Shown: positions 27,518 to 35,940 of the stretch, one piece after another | Numbering within the stretch: the first letter of the stretch is position 1 | Layout: each line of letters begins with the position of its first letter | DNA from: CABZJG01 sp902512685 | GTDB lineage: Bacteria > Pseudomonadota > Alphaproteobacteria > Rhodobacterales > Rhodobacteraceae | Direction: 5' to 3' | Length of the DNA stretch: 64,000 bases | NCBI GenBank assembly: GCA_051201605.1 | Contig: CP179201.1 | Location: 248,001-312,000 of the forward strand | The notes under the pieces: model-generated | What the model was told of the DNA's origin: nothing | Seen by the model: only the letters and a program-made list of their open reading frames with translations | Database searches by the model: none | Made by a program: the position numbers and the translations under genes

Positions 27518-27604
27518 ATGATGACCATAGGCCAAATATCCACTCATTTCGCTGCTTTGCGCAGAAAAATGACGCTTGGCCTAGATCTCCTAAGCTGCCT
27601 CTGA
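27518..27604 (+). CDS. Candidate leucine leader peptide of leuA
   Basis: A 28-codon frame ending LGLDLLSCL then TGA, with five leucines in its last ten codons (CTT, CTA, CTC, CTA, CTC) and 84 bases before leuA. An internal ATG at 27569 would give an 11-residue peptide containing the same five leucines. A TATAGT at 27505-27510 could be the -10 element; no strong ribosome binding site is seen for either start. The TGA lies inside the 5' arm of a strong hairpin. By analogy with proteobacterial amino-acid attenuators, stalling at Leu codons would control leuA; this is inference. Confidence 0.5.
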   Translation: MMTIGQISTHFAALRRKMTLGLDLLSCL

Positions 27605-27636
27605 GCGTGCCGTTAACCGGTGCGTCCGCTCAGAGG
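27598..27636 (+). promoter_or_regulatory. Candidate attenuator hairpin upstream of leuA
   Basis: Perfect 10-base stem CCTCTGAGCG (27598-27607) / CGCTCAGAGG (27627-27636) with a 19-base loop. GGTGCG (27619-27624) in the loop can instead pair with CGCACC (27647-27652), giving mutually exclusive folds. No T run follows, so a classical intrinsic terminator is not evident; control might be Rho-dependent or translational. Confidence 0.45.
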
Positions 27637-27687
27637 AGGCAAATATCGCACCCCACGCTTAGATAGAGACGACAAAGAGATCAGACC

Positions 27688-29256
27688 ATGACACAGACAG
27701 ATACCAAAGACCGTGTTGTAATTTTCGATACAACCTTGCGCGACGGCGAGCAAAGCCCCGGCGCGACCATGACCCATGACGAAAAGCTTGAAATTGCTGA
27801 GCTGCTGGATGAAATGGGCGTCGATATCATCGAGGCCGGCTTCCCCATCGCATCCGAGGGTGATTTTAACGCCGTTTCCGAAATTGCAGAGCGCAGTAAA
27901 AGTTCTGTTATATGCGGTTTGGCGCGGGCAAATTTCGGCGATATCGACCGTTGCTGGGATGCGGTAAAACATGCAAAAAAACCCCGTATCCATACCTTTA
28001 TCGGCACATCGCCACTGCATCGGGCGATCCCCAATCTAGATATGGACCAGATGGCTGAGCGCATTCATGACACCGTCACTCATGCCCGTAATCTTTGCGA
28101 CAATGTGCAATGGTCCCCAATGGATGCCACTCGCACTGAAACCGATTACCTGTGCAGGGTTGTGGAAATCGCGATTAAAGCCGGTGCTTCAACCATTAAT
28201 ATCCCCGATACGGTGGGCTATACGGCACCAGCGGAATCTGCGGATCTTATCCGCATGCTGATTGACCGGGTGCCCGGGGCGGATGAGGTAATATTTGCCA
28301 CCCATTGCCACAATGATCTGGGCATGGCGACCGCCAATGCCCTTGCTGCGGTGGATGGCGGCGCGCGGCAAATTGAATGCACTATCAACGGTTTGGGCGA
28401 ACGGGCCGGCAATACCGCTTTGGAAGAAGTGGTCATGGCGCTTAAAGTGCGCGGCGATATCATGCCCTATTATACCGATATCGATACAGCAAAAATTATG
28501 AATATCTCGCGGCGTGTGGCGTCGGTGTCCGGGTTTGCGGTGCAGTTCAACAAAGCGATTGTCGGCAAAAATGCGTTTGCCCATGAAAGCGGCATTCATC
28601 AGGATGGGATGCTAAAAAATGCCGAAACCTTTGAAATTATGCGCCCAGAAGATGTTGGACTTGCCGCCACAAATTTGGTGATGGGCAAACATTCGGGCCG
28701 CGCGGCCTTGCGCTCAAAGCTCGAAGATTTGGGCTATAAGCTGGCAGATAATCAGCTCAAAGATGTGTTTGTGCGCTTCAAGGAACTGGCGGACCGCAAA
28801 AAAGAGGTCTATGACGACGACCTGATTGCGCTGATGCAAGCAGGCGAGGATGCCGAAAATGACCATCTGACGCTGAAATCCTTGCGGGTTGTTTGTGGCA
28901 CGGATGGTCCGCAAGAAGCGCAGATGACTTTGGTGATTGGCGGCAAAGACCTATCGACAACCGCCACCGGCGACGGCCCTGTGGATGCGACATTTAATGC
29001 GGTCAAATCACTTTACAGCCATCAAGCGCATTTGCAGCTCTATCAGGTGCATGCGGTCACCGAAGGAACAGACGCGCAGGCCACAGTTTCAGTGCGGATG
29101 GAAGAAGAGGGCAATATTGCCACCGGTCAATCGGCAGATACGGATACCGTGGTGGCAAGCGCCAAAGCCTATATCCATGCTTTAAACCGTCTCTTTATTC
29201 GCCGTGGCCGCACCGGTGAAGACAAAAAAGAAGTCAACTACAGGGATGTTTCCTGA
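27688..29256 (+). CDS. leuA: 2-isopropylmalate synthase
   Basis: First committed step of leucine synthesis: acetyl-CoA plus 2-oxoisovalerate to 2-isopropylmalate. The 522-residue protein has the DRE-TIM barrel with FDTTLRDGEQSPGATM near residue 14 (metal-binding Asp and catalytic Arg), the metal ligands in THCHNDLGMATANA (about 206) and NGLGERAGNTALEEVVMAL, and the C-terminal LeuA regulatory domain (about 390-510) for leucine feedback inhibition. The upstream leader region suggests additional attenuation. A terminator follows. Confidence 0.97.
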   Translation: MTQTDTKDRVVIFDTTLRDGEQSPGATMTHDEKLEIAELLDEMGVDIIEAGFPIASEGDFNAVSEIAERSKSSVICGLARANFGDIDRCWDAVKHAKKPRIHTFIGTSPLHRAIPNLDMDQMAERIHDTVTHARNLCDNVQWSPMDATRTETDYLCRVVEIAIKAGASTINIPDTVGYTAPAESADLIRMLIDRVPGADEVIFATHCHNDLGMATANALAAVDGGARQIECTINGLGERAGNTALEEVVMALKVRGDIMPYYTDIDTAKIMNISRRVASVSGFAVQFNKAIVGKNAFAHESGIHQDGMLKNAETFEIMRPEDVGLAATNLVMGKHSGRAALRSKLEDLGYKLADNQLKDVFVRFKELADRKKEVYDDDLIALMQAGEDAENDHLTLKSLRVVCGTDGPQEAQMTLVIGGKDLSTTATGDGPVDATFNAVKSLYSHQAHLQLYQVHAVTEGTDAQATVSVRMEEEGNIATGQSADTDTVVASAKAYIHALNRLFIRRGRTGEDKKEVNYRDVS

Positions 29257-29270
29257 CCGATGATAAATTA

Positions 29271-29306
29271 AACCATCGGGCTTTAAAAAGGAGCCTGATG
29301 GTTTTT
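29271..29306 (+). terminator. Intrinsic terminator after leuA
   Basis: A 12-base stem with one wobble (29271-29282 / 29292-29303), nine-base loop, and TTTTT spanning the end of the 3' arm. It starts 15 bases after the leuA stop. Confidence 0.75.
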
Positions 29307-29433
29307 GGACAAGATATTTGCACCACTCACTTTGGTAGCTGAGCCAAAAACGACCTTGATGTCGGTTTAGGGCGCGTAGTTTTTTTCAAACCCAATACAC
29401 CTAATGGCTTGACCGCATATTGAGTTCGCTGCC

Positions 29434-30369
29434 ATGGTTTACACTGTCACACAAGAAAAACAAAAGCATTGGTCGCCAGGCCTGTCTGGTAACTTGCAGT
29501 GCATGGCGGCTGTTGGGATATTTGCGTTTGGGTTTCCCGCAGCTGAGAAGCTGTTGGAAACCTGGGGCATCATTTCACTAATCGCGATTAGAAATGGCTT
29601 GGCATTGGCTTTGTTGCTTGGACTTTTGGCACGAGCGCAGGGCATGAATAACTTGCTTCGTCTACCTTGGATGCAAGGGTTTTGGGTGGGAGCCATCGGT
29701 TTTGGTATCGGATCGTTACTTTTGCTGGTCACGCAATATCTGACCAATGCGGTCACTGCAGCTCTTGCCGCTGCCACCATGCCCGTTTTTGCAGTTGTTT
29801 TGGAAGTCATATTAGACAAAAGGCAATTAACGAAAAGATTTCTTGGCGCTGTAGCGCTGGTTCTGGCAGGTGGATTTGTTGCCACGAATGCAGAGTTGGG
29901 CAACTTGCGGTTCGGGTGGGGGTTATTGCTGGGATTGTTGGCAACGTCCTTTTTTGCCTGGGGGTCGCGGGCAACGGTGAAACATTTTCCCAATCTGACA
30001 CCACTGGCACGCACCACTGTTACCACCGGTGGGATGTTTGGCTTTTGTGCCATCGCATTTGGCGCTGCGCTGGTTTTTAAAATGCCGACAACCCATGTTC
30101 CAGCACCTGAGGCTTTTGATATCGTGCTGCTGTTGATTTACGCATGGGGCGCCTTGGCGATCTCACAATTATTGTGGATAAAGGGTGTTGGCCAAATTGG
30201 CATTGCTGTGGCCTCTTTTCATCTGAATGCCACGCCTTTTTATGTGATGTTGATTTTGCTGATGTTCGGCAATGACTGGAATTGGGTGCAGGCAGCGGGC
30301 GCCTTTATTCTTGCACTTGGAGTGATCATAGCCCAAAGCAATCAAGCGACTGATCGCTCTTTGAGTTAG
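29434..30369 (+). CDS. EamA/DMT-family transporter
   Basis: A 311-residue inner-membrane protein with ten predicted helices arranged as two EamA repeats; hydrophobic blocks start near residues 22, 48, 80, 105, 132, 152, 185, 220, 255 and 282. The segments NAVTAALAAATMPVFAVVLE and FHLNATPFYVMLILLMFG are at the positions of the family's conserved helix-4 and helix-9 signatures. Probable metabolite or amino-acid exporter; substrate unknown. It is monocistronic and convergent with cysK. Confidence 0.85.
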   Translation: MVYTVTQEKQKHWSPGLSGNLQCMAAVGIFAFGFPAAEKLLETWGIISLIAIRNGLALALLLGLLARAQGMNNLLRLPWMQGFWVGAIGFGIGSLLLLVTQYLTNAVTAALAAATMPVFAVVLEVILDKRQLTKRFLGAVALVLAGGFVATNAELGNLRFGWGLLLGLLATSFFAWGSRATVKHFPNLTPLARTTVTTGGMFGFCAIAFGAALVFKMPTTHVPAPEAFDIVLLLIYAWGALAISQLLWIKGVGQIGIAVASFHLNATPFYVMLILLMFGNDWNWVQAAGAFILALGVIIAQSNQATDRSLS

Positions 30370-30534
30370 AAGTTAAGTTAATCAATCTTGGCCTTATCGC
30401 CCCTTTGTAGGCGAGAAAGTTTATAGGTCAGATAGAACCTGTTATAGGTTCGGCTAAAGAGGTTACACCCTGCCAGATCAAAACTGAAATTTTACGTGGA
30501 ATGACGGACCCCAAAGTCTAGCCTTCGGTTGGCA

Positions 30535-30569
30535 TAAAAAGTGGGCGAGCGCTATTAAACCACACGCCC
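30535..30569 (-). terminator. Probable terminator of cysK
   Basis: On the minus strand, GGGCG (30569-30565) and CGCCC (30547-30543) can pair around a 17-base loop, followed by AC and TTTTTA (30540-30535). The stem is short but the T run and position just after the cysK stop fit a terminator. Confidence 0.5.
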
Positions 30570-30574
30570 GACCT

Positions 30575-31657
30575 TTAGCCTAATTGATATCCGGGTGTCG
30601 ATTGTGATAAAGCAATTTCATCGGCAGACATTTCCACCTCGATATCGTCAAACAGGGGCGTAGATAAATACCGCTCGCCGGTATCCGGCAGCATGCATAA
30701 AATATTTGATCCAGCAGGCGCATCAGCGGCGATGGCCATTGAAACCGCAAGGCTTGATCCACCCGATACACCAGTGAAAATGCCTTCTTCGCTTGCCAGT
30801 CTTTTGGCCCATTTTATTCCGTCGTTGCCGTTGACTGGGAGCAAATCATCATAGAGTGCGTTGTCGATTGCCTCTTGCAGCACCAGAGGAATAAAATCGG
30901 GTGTCCAGCCCTGAATCGGGTGCGGTTGGAAGTGCGGATGGCTTTCAGTGGGCTCGCCGTCGGCATTTCGTACTTGCGCCAACTCTGAGGTTAACAGCGC
31001 CGCATTTGCCGGCTCACTCAGGATAATCTTTGTATGCGGGCTTGAGGCGCGCAACACGCGGGCCACGCCGGTTAACGTGCCGCCTGTCCCATAGCCAGTG
31101 ACAAAAAAATCCAGTTTTTTGTCACCGAAGTCCCCAATTATTTCTTGGCCAGTGGTTGCGGCGTGAATGTCCGCATTGGCGGCTGTCTCAAACTGATGGG
31201 CTAAAAACCAGCCATTGGCCTCGGCCAGTTCTTTGGCTTTTTGATACATGCCAAAGCCTTTCTCGGCGCGCGGCGTCAGAACAACTTTGGCCCCTAGAAA
31301 ACGCATCAATTTGCGGCGCTCGATGGAAAAACTATCAGCCATCGTAACCACCAAAGGATATCCTTTTGCCGCACAAACCATTGCCAGACCGATGCCTGTA
31401 TTTCCGCTGGTGGCTTCGACAATGGTCTGCCCCGGTTTTAAATCTCCCGATCGCTCTGCCGCTTCGATTATATTAAGTGCCAGACGATCCTTAACCGAAC
31501 CTGCCGGGTTAAAGGCTTCAACTTTCACAAATATGTTCACATGCTCTGGTGCGATACGGTTGAGCCGGACCACCGGAGTGTTTCCAACAGTATCGACAAT
31601 GGATCCATAAGTTGTGCCGCGACCTTGAGTGCTGAATACCTGATTGGAAGAAGTCAT
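30575..31657 (-). CDS. cysK: Cysteine synthase A (O-acetylserine sulfhydrylase)
   Basis: PLP enzyme making cysteine from O-acetylserine and sulfide. The PLP lysine is in NPAGSVKDRLAL (about residue 52), the substrate loop is EATSGNTGIGLA (about 82), the phosphate-binding loop GYGTGGTLTGVARV (about 194), and the serine contacting the ring nitrogen in GVSGGSSLAVSMA. At 360 residues it is longer than E. coli CysK (323), with an insertion near 240-265 (ESHPHFQPHPIQGWTPDF region) and a C-terminal tail. AAGGAAATTTC precedes the ATG. It lies downstream of proV on the same strand but after a 214-base gap, probably with its own promoter. Confidence 0.93.
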   Translation of the reverse strand: MTSSNQVFSTQGRGTTYGSIVDTVGNTPVVRLNRIAPEHVNIFVKVEAFNPAGSVKDRLALNIIEAAERSGDLKPGQTIVEATSGNTGIGLAMVCAAKGYPLVVTMADSFSIERRKLMRFLGAKVVLTPRAEKGFGMYQKAKELAEANGWFLAHQFETAANADIHAATTGQEIIGDFGDKKLDFFVTGYGTGGTLTGVARVLRASSPHTKIILSEPANAALLTSELAQVRNADGEPTESHPHFQPHPIQGWTPDFIPLVLQEAIDNALYDDLLPVNGNDGIKWAKRLASEEGIFTGVSGGSSLAVSMAIAADAPAGSNILCMLPDTGERYLSTPLFDDIEVEMSADEIALSQSTPGYQLG

Positions 31658-31871
31658 GAAATTTCCTTTCTTGTGGGTGCGCTATTGAAATCTAGGTGTG
31701 AAAATTTTCACAATCTAGCAGAGCTAAATTAAATGGCTGTGGAAGAAATCATACCATTGAGCTTGCCAAAAGATAAGCAATTTCTTGTCGTGTGGAAGGC
31801 CAGATCGGATATGGCCGGATATGCCCTGTAGTTATCCCCATTGTGTAGACTTTAAAAACCGGCGCGCTTAC

Positions 31872-32921
31872 TTAGGCCACCGTGCGGGCCCCTGATGTTG
31901 CGCGCGGCACCAAGGCCCGCATGACGTCTTTCATTTCAAGCTGGCCCATGGCTTTGCCATTTTGCATGACCCTGTAGGTATGTCCCGTTTCGCCGCCGGA
32001 TCGGGCGATTACGGATTCAAGATTATCTTCGGCATCTATATCACCGGCAAAACTGCTGGCTGAAACAGAGCTTTGCATGATTGATTTGACGCGTAAAACA
32101 CGTGCCCGATTAATATCGCTGACAAAATCCTCGATATAAGGATCACCTGGGTTCAATAAAATCCCCTGAGGTTCGCCCTGCTGAATGACCGCCCCGTCTT
32201 TTAGAATGACCAGATGGTTGGCCAAACGAAGGGCTTCATCAAGATCGTGTGTGATAAAGACAATCGTCTTTTTCAATTCCACATGGAGATCCAGCAAAAG
32301 CTTCTGCATATCACTTCGGATCAGTGGATCGAGCGCGGAAAAGGCTTCGTCCATCAGCATAATGTCCGAGTTTGAGGTCAGCGCTCGGGCAATACCAACC
32401 CGTTGCTGCATTCCGCCGGAAAGTTGATAGGGATAGTGGTTTTCATATCCGCCAAGGCCAACGCGTTCCAACCACCCTGCAGCCGCGCGCTTTCGCTCTT
32501 CGCGTTCAACGCCGCGCACCTCTAAAGGAAGGGCGGAATTATCAATCACTGTTCGGTGGGGCAAAAGCGCAAATTTCTGAAAAACCATCGACATATCGGA
32601 TCGGCGCTTTTCACGCAGGGCTTCGGTTCCCAGCAGCAAGGCATCCTCGCCATCGATTAACACCTGACCGTCCGTGGGTTCGATCAAACGATTAATATGC
32701 CGTATCAGGGTGGATTTTCCAGACCCCGACAGACCCATCACCACGGTAATGGCGCCCACTTGCATATCTACGGAAATATCGTTTAACCCCAAAACATGCC
32801 CGTGCTGGGCAAGCAGTTGGTCTTTGTCCATTCCATCTTTAACGCACTTTAACGCGGATTTTGGGTCGGTTCCAAAAATCTTATAAAGGTTGCGGATTTG
32901 AATTTTTGGATCGCTGGTCAT
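31872..32921 (-). CDS. proV: Glycine betaine/proline-type ABC transporter ATP-binding protein
   Basis: A 349-residue quaternary-amine importer ATPase. The N-terminal extension characteristic of ProV (KIFGTDPKSALKCVKDG) precedes Walker A GLSGSGKSTLIRH (about residue 62), signature LSGGMQQRVGIARA (about 166), Walker B IMLMDEAFSALDPLIR and H-loop ITHDLDEALRL. A partial CBS-like C-terminal region (about 275-345) follows, shorter than in E. coli ProV (400). It starts nine bases after proW. Linked to carnitine-type catabolic genes, so the substrate may be a betaine other than glycine betaine. Confidence 0.92.
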   Translation of the reverse strand: MTSDPKIQIRNLYKIFGTDPKSALKCVKDGMDKDQLLAQHGHVLGLNDISVDMQVGAITVVMGLSGSGKSTLIRHINRLIEPTDGQVLIDGEDALLLGTEALREKRRSDMSMVFQKFALLPHRTVIDNSALPLEVRGVEREERKRAAAGWLERVGLGGYENHYPYQLSGGMQQRVGIARALTSNSDIMLMDEAFSALDPLIRSDMQKLLLDLHVELKKTIVFITHDLDEALRLANHLVILKDGAVIQQGEPQGILLNPGDPYIEDFVSDINRARVLRVKSIMQSSVSASSFAGDIDAEDNLESVIARSGGETGHTYRVMQNGKAMGQLEMKDVMRALVPRATSGARTVA

Positions 32922-32930
32922 TGTTCGAAC

Positions 32931-33962
32931 CTATCCTTGTGTTTGATCTGAAGACACGCGCGCAATGGCTGCTTTGGACACGCGGTCAAGGATAATGGCA
33001 AGAAGCACAATCCCAAGTCCGGCAATCAGGCCGACACCCAGTTCGAGATTTCGAATGCCGCGAAGGACAAGTACACCCAGTCCCGGTGCAGAGACAAGTG
33101 AGGCAATAACAACCATGGCAAGGCTCATCATGATCGTCTGGTTAACCCCGGCCATGATATTTGGAAGCGCAAGCGGCAGCTCGACGCCAAAGAGTTTTTG
33201 CCTAGGCGACATACCAAAGGCATTTGCCGCCTCAATAACATCGCGATCTACAAGCCGTATTCCAAGATCTGTAAGCCGAATAACCGGAACGATGGCATAG
33301 ACAATAATGGCAATGCCGTAGAGTTTTGGCTCGGTCACGCTAAACAAAAAGATCAACGGGATAAGATAGACAAAGGTCGGCAATGTCTGAAGAAGATCAA
33401 GCAGGGGTATCAAGGCCCTCTGAAATGTGTTGGACTTTGCCATCGCAATCCCGACCGGAACACCCAATAAGATACATATACCTGTACAGACCCCTATAAT
33501 GGCAAGCGTTTGAAAAGCGGCTTCTAGGTGGTCAATAAAGCCAAGAAATACAAAGGATAATGTGACAAAAGCAGTGACCGCAACAGAGCGAGCAACATAC
33601 CAAACGAACAGCAATAAAAGAGGTATAATAATCCACCAAGGGGCGGAAACAAACCCGGTTAAGGCCAGCTCTAAAAGCCAGGAAAGTGGTTGGGTTAATG
33701 GATCCAAAACCAGTTTCAAGACATCTTTTACTTCTAGAAACGCGGCCTCGACCGATGCCGTGAAGTCGCGTGATTGAGGCATAGATGAGCAAGCTTGATG
33801 CAGCTCGTCCATGGATGGAAACGGAAACAGTGGCCCATCATCGGCTGTCCCGGGCTTGGTTTTGGCCAACAGGCTTGCCATTGAAAGGTTTGAGCCGCCT
33901 GCATCGGCATCACACCAAGTTCGAAGCCCTAAAACATTAAATAGGCCATCATAATAAGCCAT
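32931..33962 (-). CDS. proW: Glycine betaine/proline-type ABC transporter permease
   Basis: A 343-residue permease with a soluble N-terminal segment of about 95 residues and six to seven membrane helices. The cytoplasmic coupling loop EAANAFGMSPRQKLFGVELPLALPNIMAGV (given here only by its ends: EAANAFG to NIMAGV, about residues 240-270) is the EAA motif. I place the start at the ATG at 33962 because GGGAGCGG lies before it; an in-frame ATG at 33980 is the alternative and would overlap that site. It is separated from proX by a 70-base gap with a hairpin. Confidence 0.92.
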   Translation of the reverse strand: MAYYDGLFNVLGLRTWCDADAGGSNLSMASLLAKTKPGTADDGPLFPFPSMDELHQACSSMPQSRDFTASVEAAFLEVKDVLKLVLDPLTQPLSWLLELALTGFVSAPWWIIIPLLLLFVWYVARSVAVTAFVTLSFVFLGFIDHLEAAFQTLAIIGVCTGICILLGVPVGIAMAKSNTFQRALIPLLDLLQTLPTFVYLIPLIFLFSVTEPKLYGIAIIVYAIVPVIRLTDLGIRLVDRDVIEAANAFGMSPRQKLFGVELPLALPNIMAGVNQTIMMSLAMVVIASLVSAPGLGVLVLRGIRNLELGVGLIAGLGIVLLAIILDRVSKAAIARVSSDQTQG

Positions 33963-33984
33963 CAAAATCCGCTCCCTCATTAAG

Positions 33985-34009
33985 GAAGGCGCACCTAAGG
34001 CGCGCCTTC
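33985..34009 (-). promoter_or_regulatory. Intergenic hairpin between proX and proW
   Basis: GAAGGCGC (33985-33992) and GCGCCTTC (34002-34009) form an eight-base stem with a nine-base loop just after the binding-protein gene. On the transcribed strand no T run follows, so it more likely stabilises the upstream proX message or attenuates downstream expression than ends it fully. Confidence 0.5.
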
Positions 34010-34032
34010 TTTTCTGTTTATTTCAACTGCAA

Positions 34033-35025
34033 TTATTGCAATAGAGCCGCAAGATTTTCGCGGGCGGAATCGTTTATCCAAGTTCCCCAAACATCGCTTT
34101 GTGATGAAAGGAAGTAGACAGCCGCTTCTTCGCCAGTTGCTTGATTTGCGTCCTGCCAGCCTAGAAGCCCGTTCATCATTTTGTTGCTGAAGGACAGGTT
34201 GCGCATCAGGTCAGTTTCAGCAGGATGCGAGGCTTCAAATGTATCTGTAACCACTGTGGTTACGACACTGCTTGGCCAAGATTGCAGTGTTGGGTTTGGA
34301 CATTCTTTGTCTGCATTACATGAATGCACTGACGGATCGTGTGGGCCCAGCTCAACCTGCACCATTGGGTATTTACCCAAAACGGTGCTTGGTGACCAAT
34401 AGTATCCGAACCACGGTTCTTGGGATGAATACGCAGAACCAATCGAGGCCGCGAGGGTTTCACCCGAACCGTGCACAAAGTCCTCAATGCCAGCGGCTTC
34501 AAACCCACCGGCCACAGCCATTTGCGAGCCTACAACCTGACAGGTCCAGCCCACAGGGCAGTTGTGCATTCTGTTGCCAACCAGATCAGGATTGGCCAAA
34601 ACGCCTGCGATGGTGGTCAACTCTGGATGGGCTTCGGCAAGATATTCAGGAATGAACAGACCCTCTACACCACCATCAGATAGAACTTCTGTAAGCTCTT
34701 TGATTTTTCCGTCTTCTTTAAGCGGAATATAGGCTGGGGCGGAATTGGTCCAAACTTCTGTAATGATATCAGGCTCGCCAGTTTCTGAAACTGATGCCAA
34801 CGCTGGTGTGGATGCCGACGGAACGATCTGCACGGTACAGCCGTAGCCCTGTTCGAGCAAGAACTTCGCGACTTGGGTCACAATGATCGCTGATCCCCAA
34901 TCCATTTCTGTAATAGACACTTCACCGCAATCAGACGCTTGAGCTGATCCAGCTGCAAAGCTAAGTGCAAGACCTGCACTTGCCGCAAGACCGAGGTGCC
35001 TTGCCTTGTTCGTAAATGTTTTCAT
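34033..35025 (-). CDS. proX: Betaine-type ABC transporter substrate-binding protein
   Basis: Periplasmic binding protein of the ProX/OpuAC class, 330 residues with a Sec signal peptide (SAGLALSFAAGSAQA, cleavage after AQA near residue 31). Trp residues suited to an aromatic cage for a quaternary ammonium group occur in TEMDWGSA, IITEVWTNS and EPWFGYYWSPS. The ATG at 35025 has GGGAGAAAAGTTT upstream; the frame extends eight codons more without support. It is first in proXWV order. Its place beside carnitine-type enzymes suggests uptake of carnitine, gamma-butyrobetaine or another betaine (inference). Confidence 0.9.
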   Translation of the reverse strand: MKTFTNKARHLGLAASAGLALSFAAGSAQASDCGEVSITEMDWGSAIIVTQVAKFLLEQGYGCTVQIVPSASTPALASVSETGEPDIITEVWTNSAPAYIPLKEDGKIKELTEVLSDGGVEGLFIPEYLAEAHPELTTIAGVLANPDLVGNRMHNCPVGWTCQVVGSQMAVAGGFEAAGIEDFVHGSGETLAASIGSAYSSQEPWFGYYWSPSTVLGKYPMVQVELGPHDPSVHSCNADKECPNPTLQSWPSSVVTTVVTDTFEASHPAETDLMRNLSFSNKMMNGLLGWQDANQATGEEAAVYFLSSQSDVWGTWINDSARENLAALLQ

Positions 35026-35215
35026 AAACTTTTCTCCCTGGTTTACCACTTGCCATTTTTGGCTTCAGTTTCTGTTTAGTCAATTAACCATGCTAAGCGC
35101 AGTAAATAACGTTGACAACGACTATTTTGGGTTTGACCACGACTTTTCAATCTTTCGCATGTTTAATTCGAATGGGGTGTATTGGGAGTGGACCGATAAG
35201 GTCTGTTTAAACGGT

Positions 35216-35250
35216 TTTGGGGGTGTTTCGGATCGCAAAAAACCCCCAAA
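35216..35250. repeat. G/C-run hairpin between PF06684 gene and proX
   Basis: TTTGGGGGT (35216-35224) pairs perfectly with ACCCCCAAA (35242-35250) around a 17-base loop that holds an A run. It sits between the stop of the 203-residue gene (35296) and the proX start. Without a following T run it is only a possible terminator or processing site; the rest of the 270-base gap presumably carries the proX promoter. Confidence 0.4.
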
Positions 35251-35295
35251 TAACGCAGGTTACTATGGTCAATGACCGAAATTCAAAAGTGCCGG

Positions 35296-35907
35296 CTATG
35301 TCACGTTGGCCGGATTATCGACATCACGCCCCAACCGCGCCAAATCCGAATACCGGTCACCGATCCGGTGATGGGGCCTGCCCCCTGTTGCTGCGCCAAG
35401 CGCAACAATAAGTTCATCGGCAGCAGGGGCGTCATAAATTGAGAATTGCACAGTTAAGTAATGGGATCTTCGCCCTGTATCGTGCTTGTCCATCAGCGGA
35501 ATAGCGATCTGGGTGTTTGCCGGCCCGCGGGTATTTGTGAACCCCAGATAGCTTTTTGCAGCAACGGCTTCGCGATAGAAATTACCATATTGCAAGGTGT
35601 GAATCAAAGCAGATGCATGTTCAAGTTCGCAGTCGGTTCCAGCAACGCAAGCCTTACCATAGGCTTCTATGGCTGTCCCTGATCCGGCCAGAGCAATCAA
35701 ACGTTCTGTTAGCATTTCCCCAAGCGGGGGCGCCATGCGCTGAATTTCTGGTTGCAGGTCTTCTACATATCCTTGGCCGGCCCAAGGGTTTTTCACCACC
35801 GCAGCAACGCCGATGATCCTTAAGACCGGATCAGCAGTCTTTTCGCCTTCTCGATGAATATCTTCGTCGAATGTCACAACCTTTCGAAGTTCCGGCAGTA
35901 TCATCAT
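35296..35907 (-). CDS. PF06684 (AA_synth, former DUF1185) family protein
   Basis: A 203-residue soluble protein that I recognise as the PF06684 'amino acid synthesis' family by its N-terminal IRKVVTF-like strand (LRKVVTFDEDIHREGE), GVAAVVKNPWAGQGYVEDL and the C-terminal GRPHHRIGDRYSDL. Structures of the family show a chorismate-mutase-like trimeric fold, but no reaction has been established to my knowledge. GGGAGAAAA precedes the ATG. It starts 33 bases after the CoA-transferase/flavin reductase fusion gene, so it probably belongs to that catabolic operon. Confidence 0.8.
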   Translation of the reverse strand: MMILPELRKVVTFDEDIHREGEKTADPVLRIIGVAAVVKNPWAGQGYVEDLQPEIQRMAPPLGEMLTERLIALAGSGTAIEAYGKACVAGTDCELEHASALIHTLQYGNFYREAVAAKSYLGFTNTRGPANTQIAIPLMDKHDTGRRSHYLTVQFSIYDAPAADELIVALGAATGGRPHHRIGDRYSDLARLGRDVDNPANVT

Positions 35908-35940
35908 TTTTCTCCCTTTTTGGTTTTTTGTATAAACGCC

